Of a stretch of DNA of 20,168 nucleotides, positions 6,249 through 14,491 are shown in pieces. The translations under genes were made by a program, and so were the position numbers. Below the pieces are notes generated by a model that worked only from the letters and a program-made list of their open reading frames with translations, searched no databases and was not told the origin of the DNA. Position 1 is the first letter of the stretch. Each line of letters opens with the position of its first letter. Location: the NCBI RefSeq assembly GCF_937921625.1, contig NZ_CAKZTI010000043.1:1-20168 (forward strand), written 5' to 3'. This stretch comes from an uncultured Campylobacter sp. (GTDB lineage Bacteria; Campylobacterota; Campylobacteria; Campylobacterales; Campylobacteraceae).

Positions 6249-6862
6249 TTATTTAAAATAATAGAACAAATTTCCGCCGCACTCAAGATCCACGAACTCC
6301 TTGCTGTCAAAAAACAGCTTAAATTCCATGTGGCTCAGATATTTGGCGTCCTGCGCTTTCTCTATAAAATTTCTTATCAGCCGCTCTATCTTTCCGCCCC
6401 CTTTGCGGCGCGCCGCATCTTGCCTCGTGAAATAAAAAACTACGGGTGCGTCGGACACCGCTGCGATATACCAAATTTTAAGCGGCGCTAAAAGCTCGCT
6501 TCGGTTTCGTAGCAGCTCCTCTACCGCGCCTTGGATCAGATCGGTGCGGATCTGTGACTCGAAGGACTCGACCGAGATATAAAAATTCTTAAGTCCGTTT
6601 AGTTTCTCGAAAAGCGGCGTGCGGGCAAGGTAGTGCTCGATGCACTTTTTATCGGTGATTTTTGCGGCATCTTTTTAGGAGCGAAGCACGATCTTAAGCC
6701 ACGCCGAGTCCCTACCCGCGCCGTAAAACGCGCTGATCGCTCGAGTTTTAAATTTAGCGTCTATGAACTCTATGAGACCCCTGACGTTTTCACTATTTTT
6801 GATTTGCCCTCTATGATCTCTTTACAGCGCCTGCTCTGATACGGGCTTAGATCGCAAAACAT
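6249..6862 (-). pseudogene. Broken ~200-residue hypothetical gene (frameshift plus nonsense)
   Basis: The minus-strand reading starts at ATG 6862 (MFCDLSPYQSRRCKEIIEGK) and runs into TAG after TSGVS. Adding one base at the GGGG run (CCCC on the plus strand, 6778-6781) restores the phase to LIEFIDAKFKTRAISAFYGAG. That phase meets TAA at 6675-6677 and then stays open to TAA 6249-6251. The last third (SDAPVVFYFTRQDAARR to the end, FYYFK) could be translated from an internal ATG at 6458, but no ribosome binding site is clear. Two independent lesions in continuous protein-like sequence make a pseudogene the best call. Family unknown. The gene would have been first in the minus-strand run, ending about 10 bases before the next gene's ribosome binding site. 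Confidence 0.65.
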
Positions 6863-6889
6863 CGCACGCCTTTAAATTTAAAGCTAAAT

Positions 6890-7843
6890 TTACTCTGCGC
6901 TATAAGCCTGTAGCATATCGAAGGTGGGAGCGAAAAAGAGCGCGCCCGTCTTTGCGACGCTGAAATCTAGCAGGCGGTCGTAGTTGCCTCGCGGGCGGCC
7001 GATAAACATGCTCTCAAGCATTAACTCCAGCGTGCTAAAGGTGCTTGCGTAGGCGATGAAGTAGGTTCCCGTCTCGCCGCCCTGCATAAAAGGCATATTG
7101 TCGCGCACGACCTTTTTGTCGTCGCCTACGTTGGCTGCGGCGGAGTGCGAGTTGCTAGGTTTTATATCCTCGCTCATCTCGATATCGTTTTGTTTGCTGC
7201 GCCCGATGACACGCTCCTGCTCGGCGACGCCCGCGGCGTTCCATGCGCTCATATCGTGGATATATTTTTGCGTAAAAAGATAGCTGCCGCCCTTGTACGC
7301 CGCGTCCTCGTCGCCCACCTTGGCGAAAAAGTCGCGATCTGCGCCTTGCGGGTTTTCGGTGCCGTCCACAAAGCCTATGATAGCGCGCCCGTCGTAGTAT
7401 TTAAAGCCGCAGATCTCCTCCTCGCACGTCGCGACGTCCTTTAGCACGGCTCTGATCTCGCTTGCCATATCGTAGCAAACGGCTTGATTCCCCGCTCTGA
7501 TGTGGATATGGATATCGCCTCCGGTGGCTGGCGCAGCGTGTTTATCGCCCTTAATCTCTTCGAAATTCTTTAGCTCCTTTGGCAAAGGCTTCGGCAAGCC
7601 GAGCATTTTCCACGCCTCAAAGCCCACGCCCAGCACGCAGCTGGTTTCGCTAGCCGCACCGAATCTTGTAACGGCGGTTTTGTTTAAATTTATCACCAGA
7701 GCGCAAAGGCCCTCGAAAGCCTTTTTGCAGGCGGCTTTGTTCGCGTTAAAGCGCCAGATCATAAACACGGTGTTATTGCCGGGCGCGTCGGTTACGTTTT
7801 GGGATTTTGCGTGCGCACAGGCGCAACTTTTTTCTTCACTCAT
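6890..7843 (-). CDS. DyP-type heme peroxidase, YfeX/class B-like
   Basis: I choose ATG 7843, preceded by AAGGAG (complement of 7850-7855); this gives 317 residues. A TTG 15 bases upstream lies before the ribosome binding site and is rejected. DyP peroxidases use heme and hydrogen peroxide to oxidise varied substrates. The hallmark GFVDGTENP is at 157-165, with the distal Asp at 160. The proximal heme ligand is probably His233 (PSNSH), matching the YfeX ETSH motif. Distal Arg247 and Asn249 lie in VVRDNMP, where YfeX has R and S and rhodococcal DypB has R and N. The length fits class B. There is no Tat or Sec signal, so it is cytoplasmic. The N-terminus has clustered Cys (SCACAH). No encapsulin gene or iron transporter is adjacent; it appears to be a single-gene unit. 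Confidence 0.92.
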   Translation of the reverse strand: MSEEKSCACAHAKSQNVTDAPGNNTVFMIWRFNANKAACKKAFEGLCALVINLNKTAVTRFGAASETSCVLGVGFEAWKMLGLPKPLPKELKNFEEIKGDKHAAPATGGDIHIHIRAGNQAVCYDMASEIRAVLKDVATCEEEICGFKYYDGRAIIGFVDGTENPQGADRDFFAKVGDEDAAYKGGSYLFTQKYIHDMSAWNAAGVAEQERVIGRSKQNDIEMSEDIKPSNSHSAAANVGDDKKVVRDNMPFMQGGETGTYFIAYASTFSTLELMLESMFIGRPRGNYDRLLDFSVAKTGALFFAPTFDMLQAYSAE

Positions 7844-8075
7844 TTTTTTCTCCTTCAAAGTGAAATTTTAAAAGGAATTTTAGCGCAATATCGGTAAACG
7901 GCGGGCGTAGAGATAGAATTTAGGTGGCTTTCGGGTTTGATTTCGGCGGAGGAAATTTTTATCTTTGATCGTTAAATTTGCGGCAAGGGTGGAATTTTGG
8001 CTTTAAATTTATAAAATTTTCGCCGAGTTGAAAAGCGAAATTTTAGAGTTTTGCGAGGACGAAATTTTAAAGTAG

Positions 8076-8163
8076 TGGCAGATGGGAAGGGATTCGAACC
8101 CTCGAAAGCTTGCACTTTACACGCGTTCCAGGCGTGCTCCTTCAACCGCTCGGACACCCATCT
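8076..8163 (-). tRNA. tRNA-Ser (anticodon GGA)
   Basis: Read on the minus strand, acceptor AGATGGG pairs with CCCATCT, followed by discriminator G and encoded CCA (complement of 8076-8078). The anticodon GGA is the complement of 8127-8129, in the stem CACGC/GCGTG. The variable arm is long, as expected for Ser. Confidence 0.95.
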
Positions 8164-8583
8164 AAATTAAAAGTCGCGATTATAGCGAAAATCTAAAATT
8201 TTGCCAAATTCCGTTTCGGCGCGCAACCTGTTCTGCCTTTAAATTTAAAACGCGGCGCTTGGAATTTCGCCGCAGCGTTTGGAATTCTATCGCGCTGCTT
8301 GGAATTTTTCTGCAGCGATTAGAATTTCGCCGTACCGCTTGAAATTCTGTCGCGCCCTAAGCCAAGCCGCTTTGCGCTTCCTAGCCGAGCGGCGATTTTA
8401 CCTTGCTGCGGCTATTTTAAAATTTAGATTATCTTTGAAATTTGGATTTGCCGCCCGCCGCGAGGCTAAATTTAAAGAGCGCAAGCAGATTTTTCTTTTA
8501 TACATCCGCTTGCGCCGTAAAAGCTGAGCTACGCTTTAAATTTACGGGTATTTTAAAATTTTGCGCCGCCCGTAAATTTAAAG
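8164..8583. other. Spacer between tRNA-Ser(GGA) and the efflux operon
   Basis: No supported gene. It holds the 20-bp tandem array and a long inverted repeat, both listed separately. An 82-codon plus-strand frame from 8279 runs through the array but has no ribosome binding site and looks incidental. Confidence 0.65.
8251..8356. repeat. Tandem array with an exact 20-bp period centred on GAATT
   Basis: Related units start at 8261, 8281, 8301, 8321 and 8341, with a half unit before them. Their cores are GGAATTTC, GGAATTCT, GGAATTTT, AGAATTTC and GAAATTCT, each followed by a GC-rich half such as CGCAGCG or CGCGCTG. Every unit contains a match to RAATTY (GAATTT, GAATTC, GAATTT, GAATTT, AAATTC). 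The 20-base period is not a multiple of three and there are no unique spacers, which argues against both coding sequence and CRISPR. It sits between tRNA-Ser and the 3' end of the efflux operon. Confidence 0.75.
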
Positions 8584-8584
8584 C
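8533..8584. terminator. Perfect 16-bp inverted repeat at the end of the efflux operon
   Basis: GCTTTAAATTTACGGG (8533-8548) is repeated as its exact reverse complement at 8569-8584, with a 20-base loop. The inner arm reaches the last base of the cmeC stop codon. It could fold in the transcript and end or stabilise the operon mRNA. No T-run follows on the minus strand, so it is not a classical intrinsic terminator. Confidence 0.5.
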
Positions 8585-10041
8585 TAATTAAAAATTCTAT
8601 CTTTCGGGAACGCGGACATATCGGGCTGCACGTCCTTCTCTGCGCCTAAAAGCGCCTTTATTTCGCTATCCTCGATGCTAAAGCCGCCGCCGAGCGCCTT
8701 GTAGGCGTTTACCGTCGCGCTTAGCACATCAAGATCTGCCTGCACTTTATTTAGCTGCGCGCTAAGCAGGTTCCGCTGTGAATCCAAAAACTCCAGATGA
8801 TCGCTGTAGCCCGCCTGATACCTGCTTGAGGCGTTTGAATAAATTTTGCTCTGCGAAGCGACGAGATCGGCGAGGCTTGCCTGCCTTAGTTTGGCGTTTT
8901 GCACGCCTACAAGCGCGTCGCGAACGTCGCCGAAAGCGGTTTTAAGCGCTTTGTCGTATGCGATGAAGCTCGCGTTTTGCTCTAAATTTGCAAGCTCTAC
9001 GCGCCTTTTCTGGCGGCCGAAGTCAAGCAGCGGCCCTACGAGCGAGCCGCCGATGCTCCATGTGCTCGCACTTGCGGTAAACAGCCTGTCAAACTCGCCG
9101 CTTGCGTATCCCGCCGAGCCCGTAAGCGAGAAAGTAGGGAAGTAGCCTGCCTTGGCGACGCCCACTAAGAAATTGCTTGCGCGCAGATTTTCGAGCGAGC
9201 TTGCAACGTCGGGGCGATGTAGGATCACGTCGCTTGGGATTCCGCTTGGAATCTGCGGAGCGCTAGGCATTTTCGCGGCGGTCTGCGCCGTGCCACGTAA
9301 AATTTCATCGTAGCTCTTGCCCGTTAGGATATTTAGCGAGGTCTGCGCCGCGGAGAGCTGATTTTGCACGCTTATGAGGCTTGCCTCGGCGCTTTGGACC
9401 GCGGCTTTGGCCTGATAAAATACGATCTCGCTAACCGCGCCCGCATCGAGCTGCTTTTTGCGGTAGTTTTGCGTATCTTGATAGCTTTTTAGGCTGTCTT
9501 TTAAAATTTTCTCCTGTTGCTTTAATGCTAGTAGCGTAAAATAGGTCGTCGCAACCGTGCTAGTAATCGTATTTTTGGCGGTTTCGTAGTCGTATTTCGT
9601 CGCATTAAATCGAGATCGCGCCGAATCCACGCTGTTGCGCACGCGCCCCCAAAGATCGATTTCGTAGCTTAGCACGGCGCCGATCTGATACGCGCCGTGG
9701 GAGTTGCGATCGGGCTGGTTGCCGAAATTATTTTGGCGCACCGCACTGCCGCTTAAATTTACGTTCGGCAGGTATTCAAGCTTGCTTAGTCCTAAATTTA
9801 CGCGCGCATACTCGACGTTATTTAGCGCGGTTTGCAAGTCGGAATTTTGCTCCAGCGCGCTTTGGATCAGGGCGTTTAGCTGCGGATCGTTAAAGCTTTT
9901 CCACCACTGCGTGCTAACGTTAGTGCTTGCGTAATCTGCCTTAAAGCCGGTCTGTTTTTGCGGCGTAACGGGCTTGAAATTGCAGCCGCAAAGTAAAATT
10001 CCAAGCGTCAAGGCGCTTAAAAGAGCGTTATTTATTTTCAT
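8584..10041 (-). CDS. cmeC: Outer-membrane channel of RND efflux pump (CmeC/OprM/NodT family)
   Basis: The 485-residue product begins with a lipoprotein signal ending in LLCGC (lipidated Cys20), usual for this family. It then has two repeats of the TolC-like fold: long helical segments with conserved phrases such as QTALNNVEYARVNLGLSKLEYLPNVNLSGSA, LSYEIDLWGRVRNSV and HRPDVASSLENLRASNFLVGVAKAGYFPTFSLTGSAGY. The protein forms a trimeric tunnel through the outer membrane and periplasm, joined to the pump by the adaptor. Its ATG overlaps the end of cmeB by 14 bases, implying translational coupling. The length is close to C. jejuni CmeC. It ends at TAG 8584-8586, where a long inverted repeat begins. 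Confidence 0.95.
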   Translation of the reverse strand: MKINNALLSALTLGILLCGCNFKPVTPQKQTGFKADYASTNVSTQWWKSFNDPQLNALIQSALEQNSDLQTALNNVEYARVNLGLSKLEYLPNVNLSGSAVRQNNFGNQPDRNSHGAYQIGAVLSYEIDLWGRVRNSVDSARSRFNATKYDYETAKNTITSTVATTYFTLLALKQQEKILKDSLKSYQDTQNYRKKQLDAGAVSEIVFYQAKAAVQSAEASLISVQNQLSAAQTSLNILTGKSYDEILRGTAQTAAKMPSAPQIPSGIPSDVILHRPDVASSLENLRASNFLVGVAKAGYFPTFSLTGSAGYASGEFDRLFTASASTWSIGGSLVGPLLDFGRQKRRVELANLEQNASFIAYDKALKTAFGDVRDALVGVQNAKLRQASLADLVASQSKIYSNASSRYQAGYSDHLEFLDSQRNLLSAQLNKVQADLDVLSATVNAYKALGGGFSIEDSEIKALLGAEKDVQPDMSAFPKDRIFN

Positions 10042-13000
10042 CGTTCACCTCGTTAGTTTGGACTTTTTTGCCGCGTCTATCAAGCCAAGCGTTGAAGCTT
10101 TCGAGCAGGTAGAAAAACAGCGGCACGAAAAAGATCGCGATCGTAGATGCCGCGAGCATTCCGCCTACGACGCCGGTTCCTAATGCGTGTCGGCTAGCAG
10201 CGCCAGCGCCAGTGGCGATAACCATCGGAAGCACGCCGAGGCCGAACGCAAGGCTCGTCATCACGATAGGGCGGAACCTCATCTTGGCGGCTTCTATGGC
10301 GGCATCAGCGATAGAGCGATGATTATTTAGATGCTCGTTCATCGCAAATTCCACGATCAAAATCGCATTTTTCGCCGCCAGACCGATTAGAAGTAAAAGT
10401 CCGATCTGAAAATATATGTCATTATTCAGCCCGCGGAAATATGTAAACACGAGCGCGCCGAATACCGAAAACGGCACGGCGGTAAGTACGGCAAGCGGCA
10501 TGAGCCACCTTTCGTATTGAGCCGCCAGGATCAGAAACACGAAGATCATTCCAAATACAAACGCCTGCGCGCCCTTGCCCGTCTCGCTGACCTCTTGATA
10601 TGCAGAACCGGCCCAGCCGATCGAATATCCGCTAGGAAGTTCCTCTTTTATAACCTCTTGTATAGCTGCAATCGCCTGACCCGAGGTGTAGCCCGTGTTT
10701 GGCTCACCCATAATCTGCGCTGCCGGGAAGGCATTAAATCTATTAACGGAATCAGGACCCAGCGAGCGCTCAAGCCTCACTAAAGAATTTAACGCGATCA
10801 GATCGCCGTTGTCGCTGCGGACGTAGAGCGATTTTAGATCGTTAGGATCATCTCTATAGTTTTGCGTAGCGCGGATATAGACCTTAAACGTGCGCCCCAT
10901 AAGGTTAAAGTCGTTGATATAATACTGCCCGATGGTGGAATTTAGCACGGTGAAAATGTCGGCTATTTTAACGCCTAGCATCTTTATCTTCTCTTTATCG
11001 AGATAGAGCTTATACTGCGGGAAATCGGTATCCAGCGTCGTTCGCACGAGCTTTAAAGCGGGGTGTTGATTGGCTTTGGCAGTTACGCGATCCATATCTG
11101 CGCGAATTTCATCGTAGCTCTTGCCCGTCGTGCTTTGCGCGTAGAGCTCAAATCCACCCGTAAGCGAAAGACCCATAATAGGCGGCGGCGTGACGACGTA
11201 GGTCATCGAGTTGCGATCGGCGCCGTAGAGCTGCCCGTTTAGCGCGGCGGCTAAGGCGAAGTTGGAATTTTCATCACCCGGGCGATCTTTCCAGTCTTTT
11301 AGCTTCATAAAAAAAGCTCCCGCATTTTCTCTAAGCGCTCCGGCTAGCATATCGTATCCCGTGATTTGGGTTATATCTTTTACGTTTGGATACTTTTTAG
11401 CGATGCTTGCGATGAAATCCTGATCGGCTTCCGTCCTGGGCAGCGTAGATGCAGACGGAAGCGTAGTCATCGCCATAATCGAGCCTTTGTCTTCGTTAGG
11501 CACTAGGCCGCTCGGAGTAAGATTAAGAAGCTCTATCATTGCATAGATGATGATGCCCACAAAAACGAGGCTGATTAGCACATGGCGCAAAACCATGCCG
11601 ACGCCTGCGGCGTAAATTTTAGTTGAGATGCTAAAAAGATTATTAAACCATCTTATGAAAAAAAACGGCTCGGACTCCTTTTTTTGCAAGATTAGAGCGC
11701 AAAGTGCGGGCGTTAGTGTAAGGGCTACGAAGCCTGAAAAACATACCGAAGCCACGAGCGTTAAAGCAAATTGCCTCTGCATAACCCCCGTAAAGCCCTC
11801 CATAAACGCAACCGGCACGAAAACCGACGAAAGCACGAGCACGATAGAGATGACGGGCGCTACGATCTCGCCCATCGCCTTCGTGGTGGCCTCTTTGACG
11901 CTAAGATCCGGCTCTTCGTGTAAAATTCTCTCTACGTTTTCGATCACGATAATGGCGTCGTCCACGACGATGCCGATAGCTAAAATAAGCGCGAAAAGAG
12001 TGATTAAATTTATTGAAAATCCGAAGGCATAAATTCCGATAAACGCGCCGCAGATTGACACAGGCGCAGCAAGCGTCGGAATGATCGTCGCTCTAAGGTT
12101 CCCTAAGAACATATACATAACGATGATGACGAGGATTAACGCTTCAATGAAAGTATGAATGACCTCTTCGATCGATACTTTTACGAAGCTAGTCGTATCG
12201 TAGGCGACGTCGTAGGTCAGCTCGCCTGGGAAATTTGGTTTAAGCTCGTCTATGCGCTTATTTACCGCTTCAACTACGGCTAGGGCGTTGGCGCCGCTTT
12301 GCATAAAGATAAGCACGGGCACCATCGCCTTGCCGTTATATTTACCCGAAATATTGTAGCTTGCGCCGCCGAGTTTGACTTCGGCGACATCTTTTACGCG
12401 CAAGAAATTTCCGTCCTTCTGCGCGCGTATGATGATATTTTCAAACTCTTCGACGGTTTTTAAACGACCCTCAGGCTTGATCGCATATACGTATGGATTG
12501 CCTAAGTTCATCGGCTGCTCGCCCATCTTACCCGCGGCGTATTGGCTGTTTTGCTCGCTTATCGCGGCGATTATCTCGGCGGTCGTAACGTTAAATTTCT
12601 TAAGTAGCTCGGGTTTTACCCAGATCCTCATAGCATAATCTTTTGTGCCCAGCGCTTGAGCTTCGCCGACGCCCGGCACGCGCTTTAGCTCATCTACGAC
12701 GTTGATAGCTACGTAGTTTTGCATCTCTACGACATCCATCTGCTCGCTAGGATCGTAAAACGCAAGCACCTCCAGCATCGTGCTGCTACGCTCGGTGACG
12801 GTTACGCCGTAGCGGCGCACTTCATCGGGAAGTAGTGTAAGAGCTGGCGTGACGCGGTTGTTTACATTGACTTTTGCATCTGCTGGATTTGTGCCGATTT
12901 GAAAATATACGTTGATACGAACATCGCCGGAGGAACTTGCTGAGCTTTCCATGTAGATCATATTTTCAACGCCATTGATTGCGTTTTCAAGAGGAGCCGC

Positions 13001-13186
13001 GACGACGTCGGCAATCGTTTGCGCATCCGCGCCGCTATATGTAGCGCTAACTACGATTTGCGGCGGCGTGAGTTGTGGATACTCCTCGACGGAAGAATTT
13101 TTAAGAGCCAAAACGCCCGCGATTACGATGATGATCGAAACGACGCAGGCAAAAACGGGGCGGTTGATGAAAAATTTAGAAAACAT
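10028..13186 (-). CDS. cmeB: RND inner-membrane drug/proton antiporter (CmeB/AcrB, HAE1 family)
   Basis: The full-length 1052-residue pump starts MFSKFFINRPVFACVVSI, the classic N-terminal helix of HAE1 transporters. The proton-relay pair Asp409/Asp410 lies in GIVVDDAIIVIENVERIL (TM4), and the partner Lys is in GLAAKNAILIVEF (TM10). Large periplasmic loops follow TM1 and TM7. It trimerises, captures drugs, bile salts or detergents from the periplasm and drives export with protons. Its ATG overlaps the cmeA stop (TAATG), and its end overlaps cmeC. No frameshift or missing motif is visible. Confidence 0.97.
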   Translation of the reverse strand: MFSKFFINRPVFACVVSIIIVIAGVLALKNSSVEEYPQLTPPQIVVSATYSGADAQTIADVVAAPLENAINGVENMIYMESSASSSGDVRINVYFQIGTNPADAKVNVNNRVTPALTLLPDEVRRYGVTVTERSSTMLEVLAFYDPSEQMDVVEMQNYVAINVVDELKRVPGVGEAQALGTKDYAMRIWVKPELLKKFNVTTAEIIAAISEQNSQYAAGKMGEQPMNLGNPYVYAIKPEGRLKTVEEFENIIIRAQKDGNFLRVKDVAEVKLGGASYNISGKYNGKAMVPVLIFMQSGANALAVVEAVNKRIDELKPNFPGELTYDVAYDTTSFVKVSIEEVIHTFIEALILVIIVMYMFLGNLRATIIPTLAAPVSICGAFIGIYAFGFSINLITLFALILAIGIVVDDAIIVIENVERILHEEPDLSVKEATTKAMGEIVAPVISIVLVLSSVFVPVAFMEGFTGVMQRQFALTLVASVCFSGFVALTLTPALCALILQKKESEPFFFIRWFNNLFSISTKIYAAGVGMVLRHVLISLVFVGIIIYAMIELLNLTPSGLVPNEDKGSIMAMTTLPSASTLPRTEADQDFIASIAKKYPNVKDITQITGYDMLAGALRENAGAFFMKLKDWKDRPGDENSNFALAAALNGQLYGADRNSMTYVVTPPPIMGLSLTGGFELYAQSTTGKSYDEIRADMDRVTAKANQHPALKLVRTTLDTDFPQYKLYLDKEKIKMLGVKIADIFTVLNSTIGQYYINDFNLMGRTFKVYIRATQNYRDDPNDLKSLYVRSDNGDLIALNSLVRLERSLGPDSVNRFNAFPAAQIMGEPNTGYTSGQAIAAIQEVIKEELPSGYSIGWAGSAYQEVSETGKGAQAFVFGMIFVFLILAAQYERWLMPLAVLTAVPFSVFGALVFTYFRGLNNDIYFQIGLLLLIGLAAKNAILIVEFAMNEHLNNHRSIADAAIEAAKMRFRPIVMTSLAFGLGVLPMVIATGAGAASRHALGTGVVGGMLAASTIAIFFVPLFFYLLESFNAWLDRRGKKVQTNEVNDENK

Positions 13187-14319
13187 TATTTCCCGCTTTC
13201 CGCATTGCTCTGAGACGGTTGCTCGTTAGGCTGCCCTGCTACGTAAGGATCGGTGCTTGCGGGTATCGGAGTGACCTTGGAGCCCACGTTGATCTTTTTA
13301 AAATTATCTAAAATGATCTGATCGCCGTCTTGCAGTCCGCTTGAGATCGTCGCCGTGCGGGTATCTTGCGCTGCGATTTTGACTACCTTTTTAGCGACCT
13401 TGCCGTCTTGTACGACATAGACTATGGTGTTGCTAAGATCTTGCTTGAGCGCAACTTGCGGAATTTTAAAGCCGTTTTTCTGATAAAAACCATCGACGCT
13501 TACTTTGGTAAAAACGCCCGGGCGAATTTCTAAGCTTGGATTTGGAATTTGAGCCTTAGCGCTGACTGACGCTGTGTTTGTATTGATGACGCTATCGATA
13601 AAACTTAGCGTGCCATTGTAGTCCTTACCGCCGAGATTTATGCTTACCTGACGGCCCAGCTGCTTCCACTGCCCATTTCTTAAATTTGCATCAAGCTCCA
13701 GCCTATCGACGTCTGCGATGCCGAATTCCACGTCGATCGGATCAAATTTGCTAAGACGCACCAGATCCTCGCCCACGTTTACGTATGCGCCTACGTCTTT
13801 TTGCGTATCGCCCGCCATGCCGTCAAAAGGCGCGGTAACGAGCGAGTGATCAAAATCGATCTTGGCGCTTTTAAAATTTGCTTCGGCTACCATAAATGCC
13901 GCTTTTGCGGTATCGAAATCCTTTTGAGAGATCGTGTTGCTAGCTTTTAGCGCTTTAGCTCTTTTGTAGTCCGCCGAGGCGTTTTGCAGATTAGCGTTTG
14001 CGCTGTCAAACGCCGCCTGGTAGCGCGAGCGGTCGATCTCGTAGAGCACGTCGCCCTTTTTGACGCTGTGGCCAGGCTCGAAAAGCTGCTTTTCGATGGT
14101 GCCCGAAACCTGCGGCTTTAGCATTATCTCAAGCTCGCTCACGGTCTGTCCGTTAAATTTCAAAATTATCGGCACGTCGGCGGATTTGGCGATAAATACG
14201 CCTACCGGCAGCGCGGGGGTCTCGCCGCCTTGCTTCGCGCCGCTTTCCTCCTTTTTTTCAAAATAGGAGCAGCCCGAAACCAAAAACGCTGCGAAAATCA
14301 AACTAGCGACTTTTTTCAT
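13186..14319 (-). CDS. cmeA: Periplasmic adaptor (membrane fusion protein) of RND pump
   Basis: The 377-residue lipoprotein starts at ATG 14319 with GAGGAA upstream (complement of 14325-14330). The signal peptide ends in a lipobox VSGC (Cys17). It then shows the adaptor order: a lipoyl half-motif (GTIEKQLFEPGHSVKKGDVLYEID), an alpha-helical hairpin (about 105-155, YQAAFDSANANLQNASADYKRAK...), the second lipoyl half (VTAPFDGMAGDTQKDVGAYV) and beta-barrel/membrane-proximal domains. It bridges CmeB to CmeC. It is first in the operon, with promoter and operator directly upstream, and is divergent from thiD. Confidence 0.96.
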   Translation of the reverse strand: MKKVASLIFAAFLVSGCSYFEKKEESGAKQGGETPALPVGVFIAKSADVPIILKFNGQTVSELEIMLKPQVSGTIEKQLFEPGHSVKKGDVLYEIDRSRYQAAFDSANANLQNASADYKRAKALKASNTISQKDFDTAKAAFMVAEANFKSAKIDFDHSLVTAPFDGMAGDTQKDVGAYVNVGEDLVRLSKFDPIDVEFGIADVDRLELDANLRNGQWKQLGRQVSINLGGKDYNGTLSFIDSVINTNTASVSAKAQIPNPSLEIRPGVFTKVSVDGFYQKNGFKIPQVALKQDLSNTIVYVVQDGKVAKKVVKIAAQDTRTATISSGLQDGDQIILDNFKKINVGSKVTPIPASTDPYVAGQPNEQPSQSNAESGK

Positions 14320-14349
14320 GTAAATTCCTCTATTTGGTTAAAATTTTGT

Positions 14350-14371
14350 ATTTGTAATAGTTATTACGAAT
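14350..14371 (-). promoter_or_regulatory. CmeR-like operator of the efflux operon
   Basis: The palindrome GTAATA (14354-14359), two bases, TATTAC (14362-14367) extends outward to 14350/14371 with one further mismatch. It closely resembles the inverted repeat bound by the TetR-family repressor CmeR ahead of C. jejuni cmeABC (TGTAATA...TATTACA). It lies just downstream of the likely -10 box, where a bound repressor would block initiation. No cmeR gene is present in this window. Confidence 0.65.
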
Positions 14372-14373
14372 GA

Positions 14374-14386
14374 ATTATAAATTATA
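14374..14386 (-). promoter_or_regulatory. -10 boxes for cmeABC
   Basis: On the minus strand TATAAT occurs at 14379-14374 and again at 14386-14381, immediately upstream of the palindrome. Either could be the -10 element; no -35 is evident. Confidence 0.5.
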
Positions 14387-14460
14387 ATAAAAACTATATA
14401 AATAAAACTTAAATTTAGCCCGTAAAATAATATATCTGGGGAATTATAGCGGAATTTCGA

Positions 14461-14466
14461 TATAAT
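14461..14466 (+). promoter_or_regulatory. -10 box for thiD
   Basis: TATAAT (within GATATAAT) is 26 bases before the thiD ATG and points away from the cmeABC promoter. The weak ribosome binding site is AAAGGC. Confidence 0.5.
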
Positions 14467-14491
14467 CGCGCTAAAATTTTAAAGGCTTTTT

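Noticed and set aside
6778..6781. Phase-variable poly-G tract
   Set aside because: The run is only four bases, far shorter than Campylobacter contingency tracts. An ordinary frameshift is more likely.
7844..7858. TTG start giving a five-residue longer DyP peroxidase
   Set aside because: The AAGGAG ribosome binding site lies inside that extension and is well spaced for the ATG at 7843.
8251..8356. CRISPR array
   Set aside because: Units are 20 bp back to back without unique spacers, and no cas gene is present.
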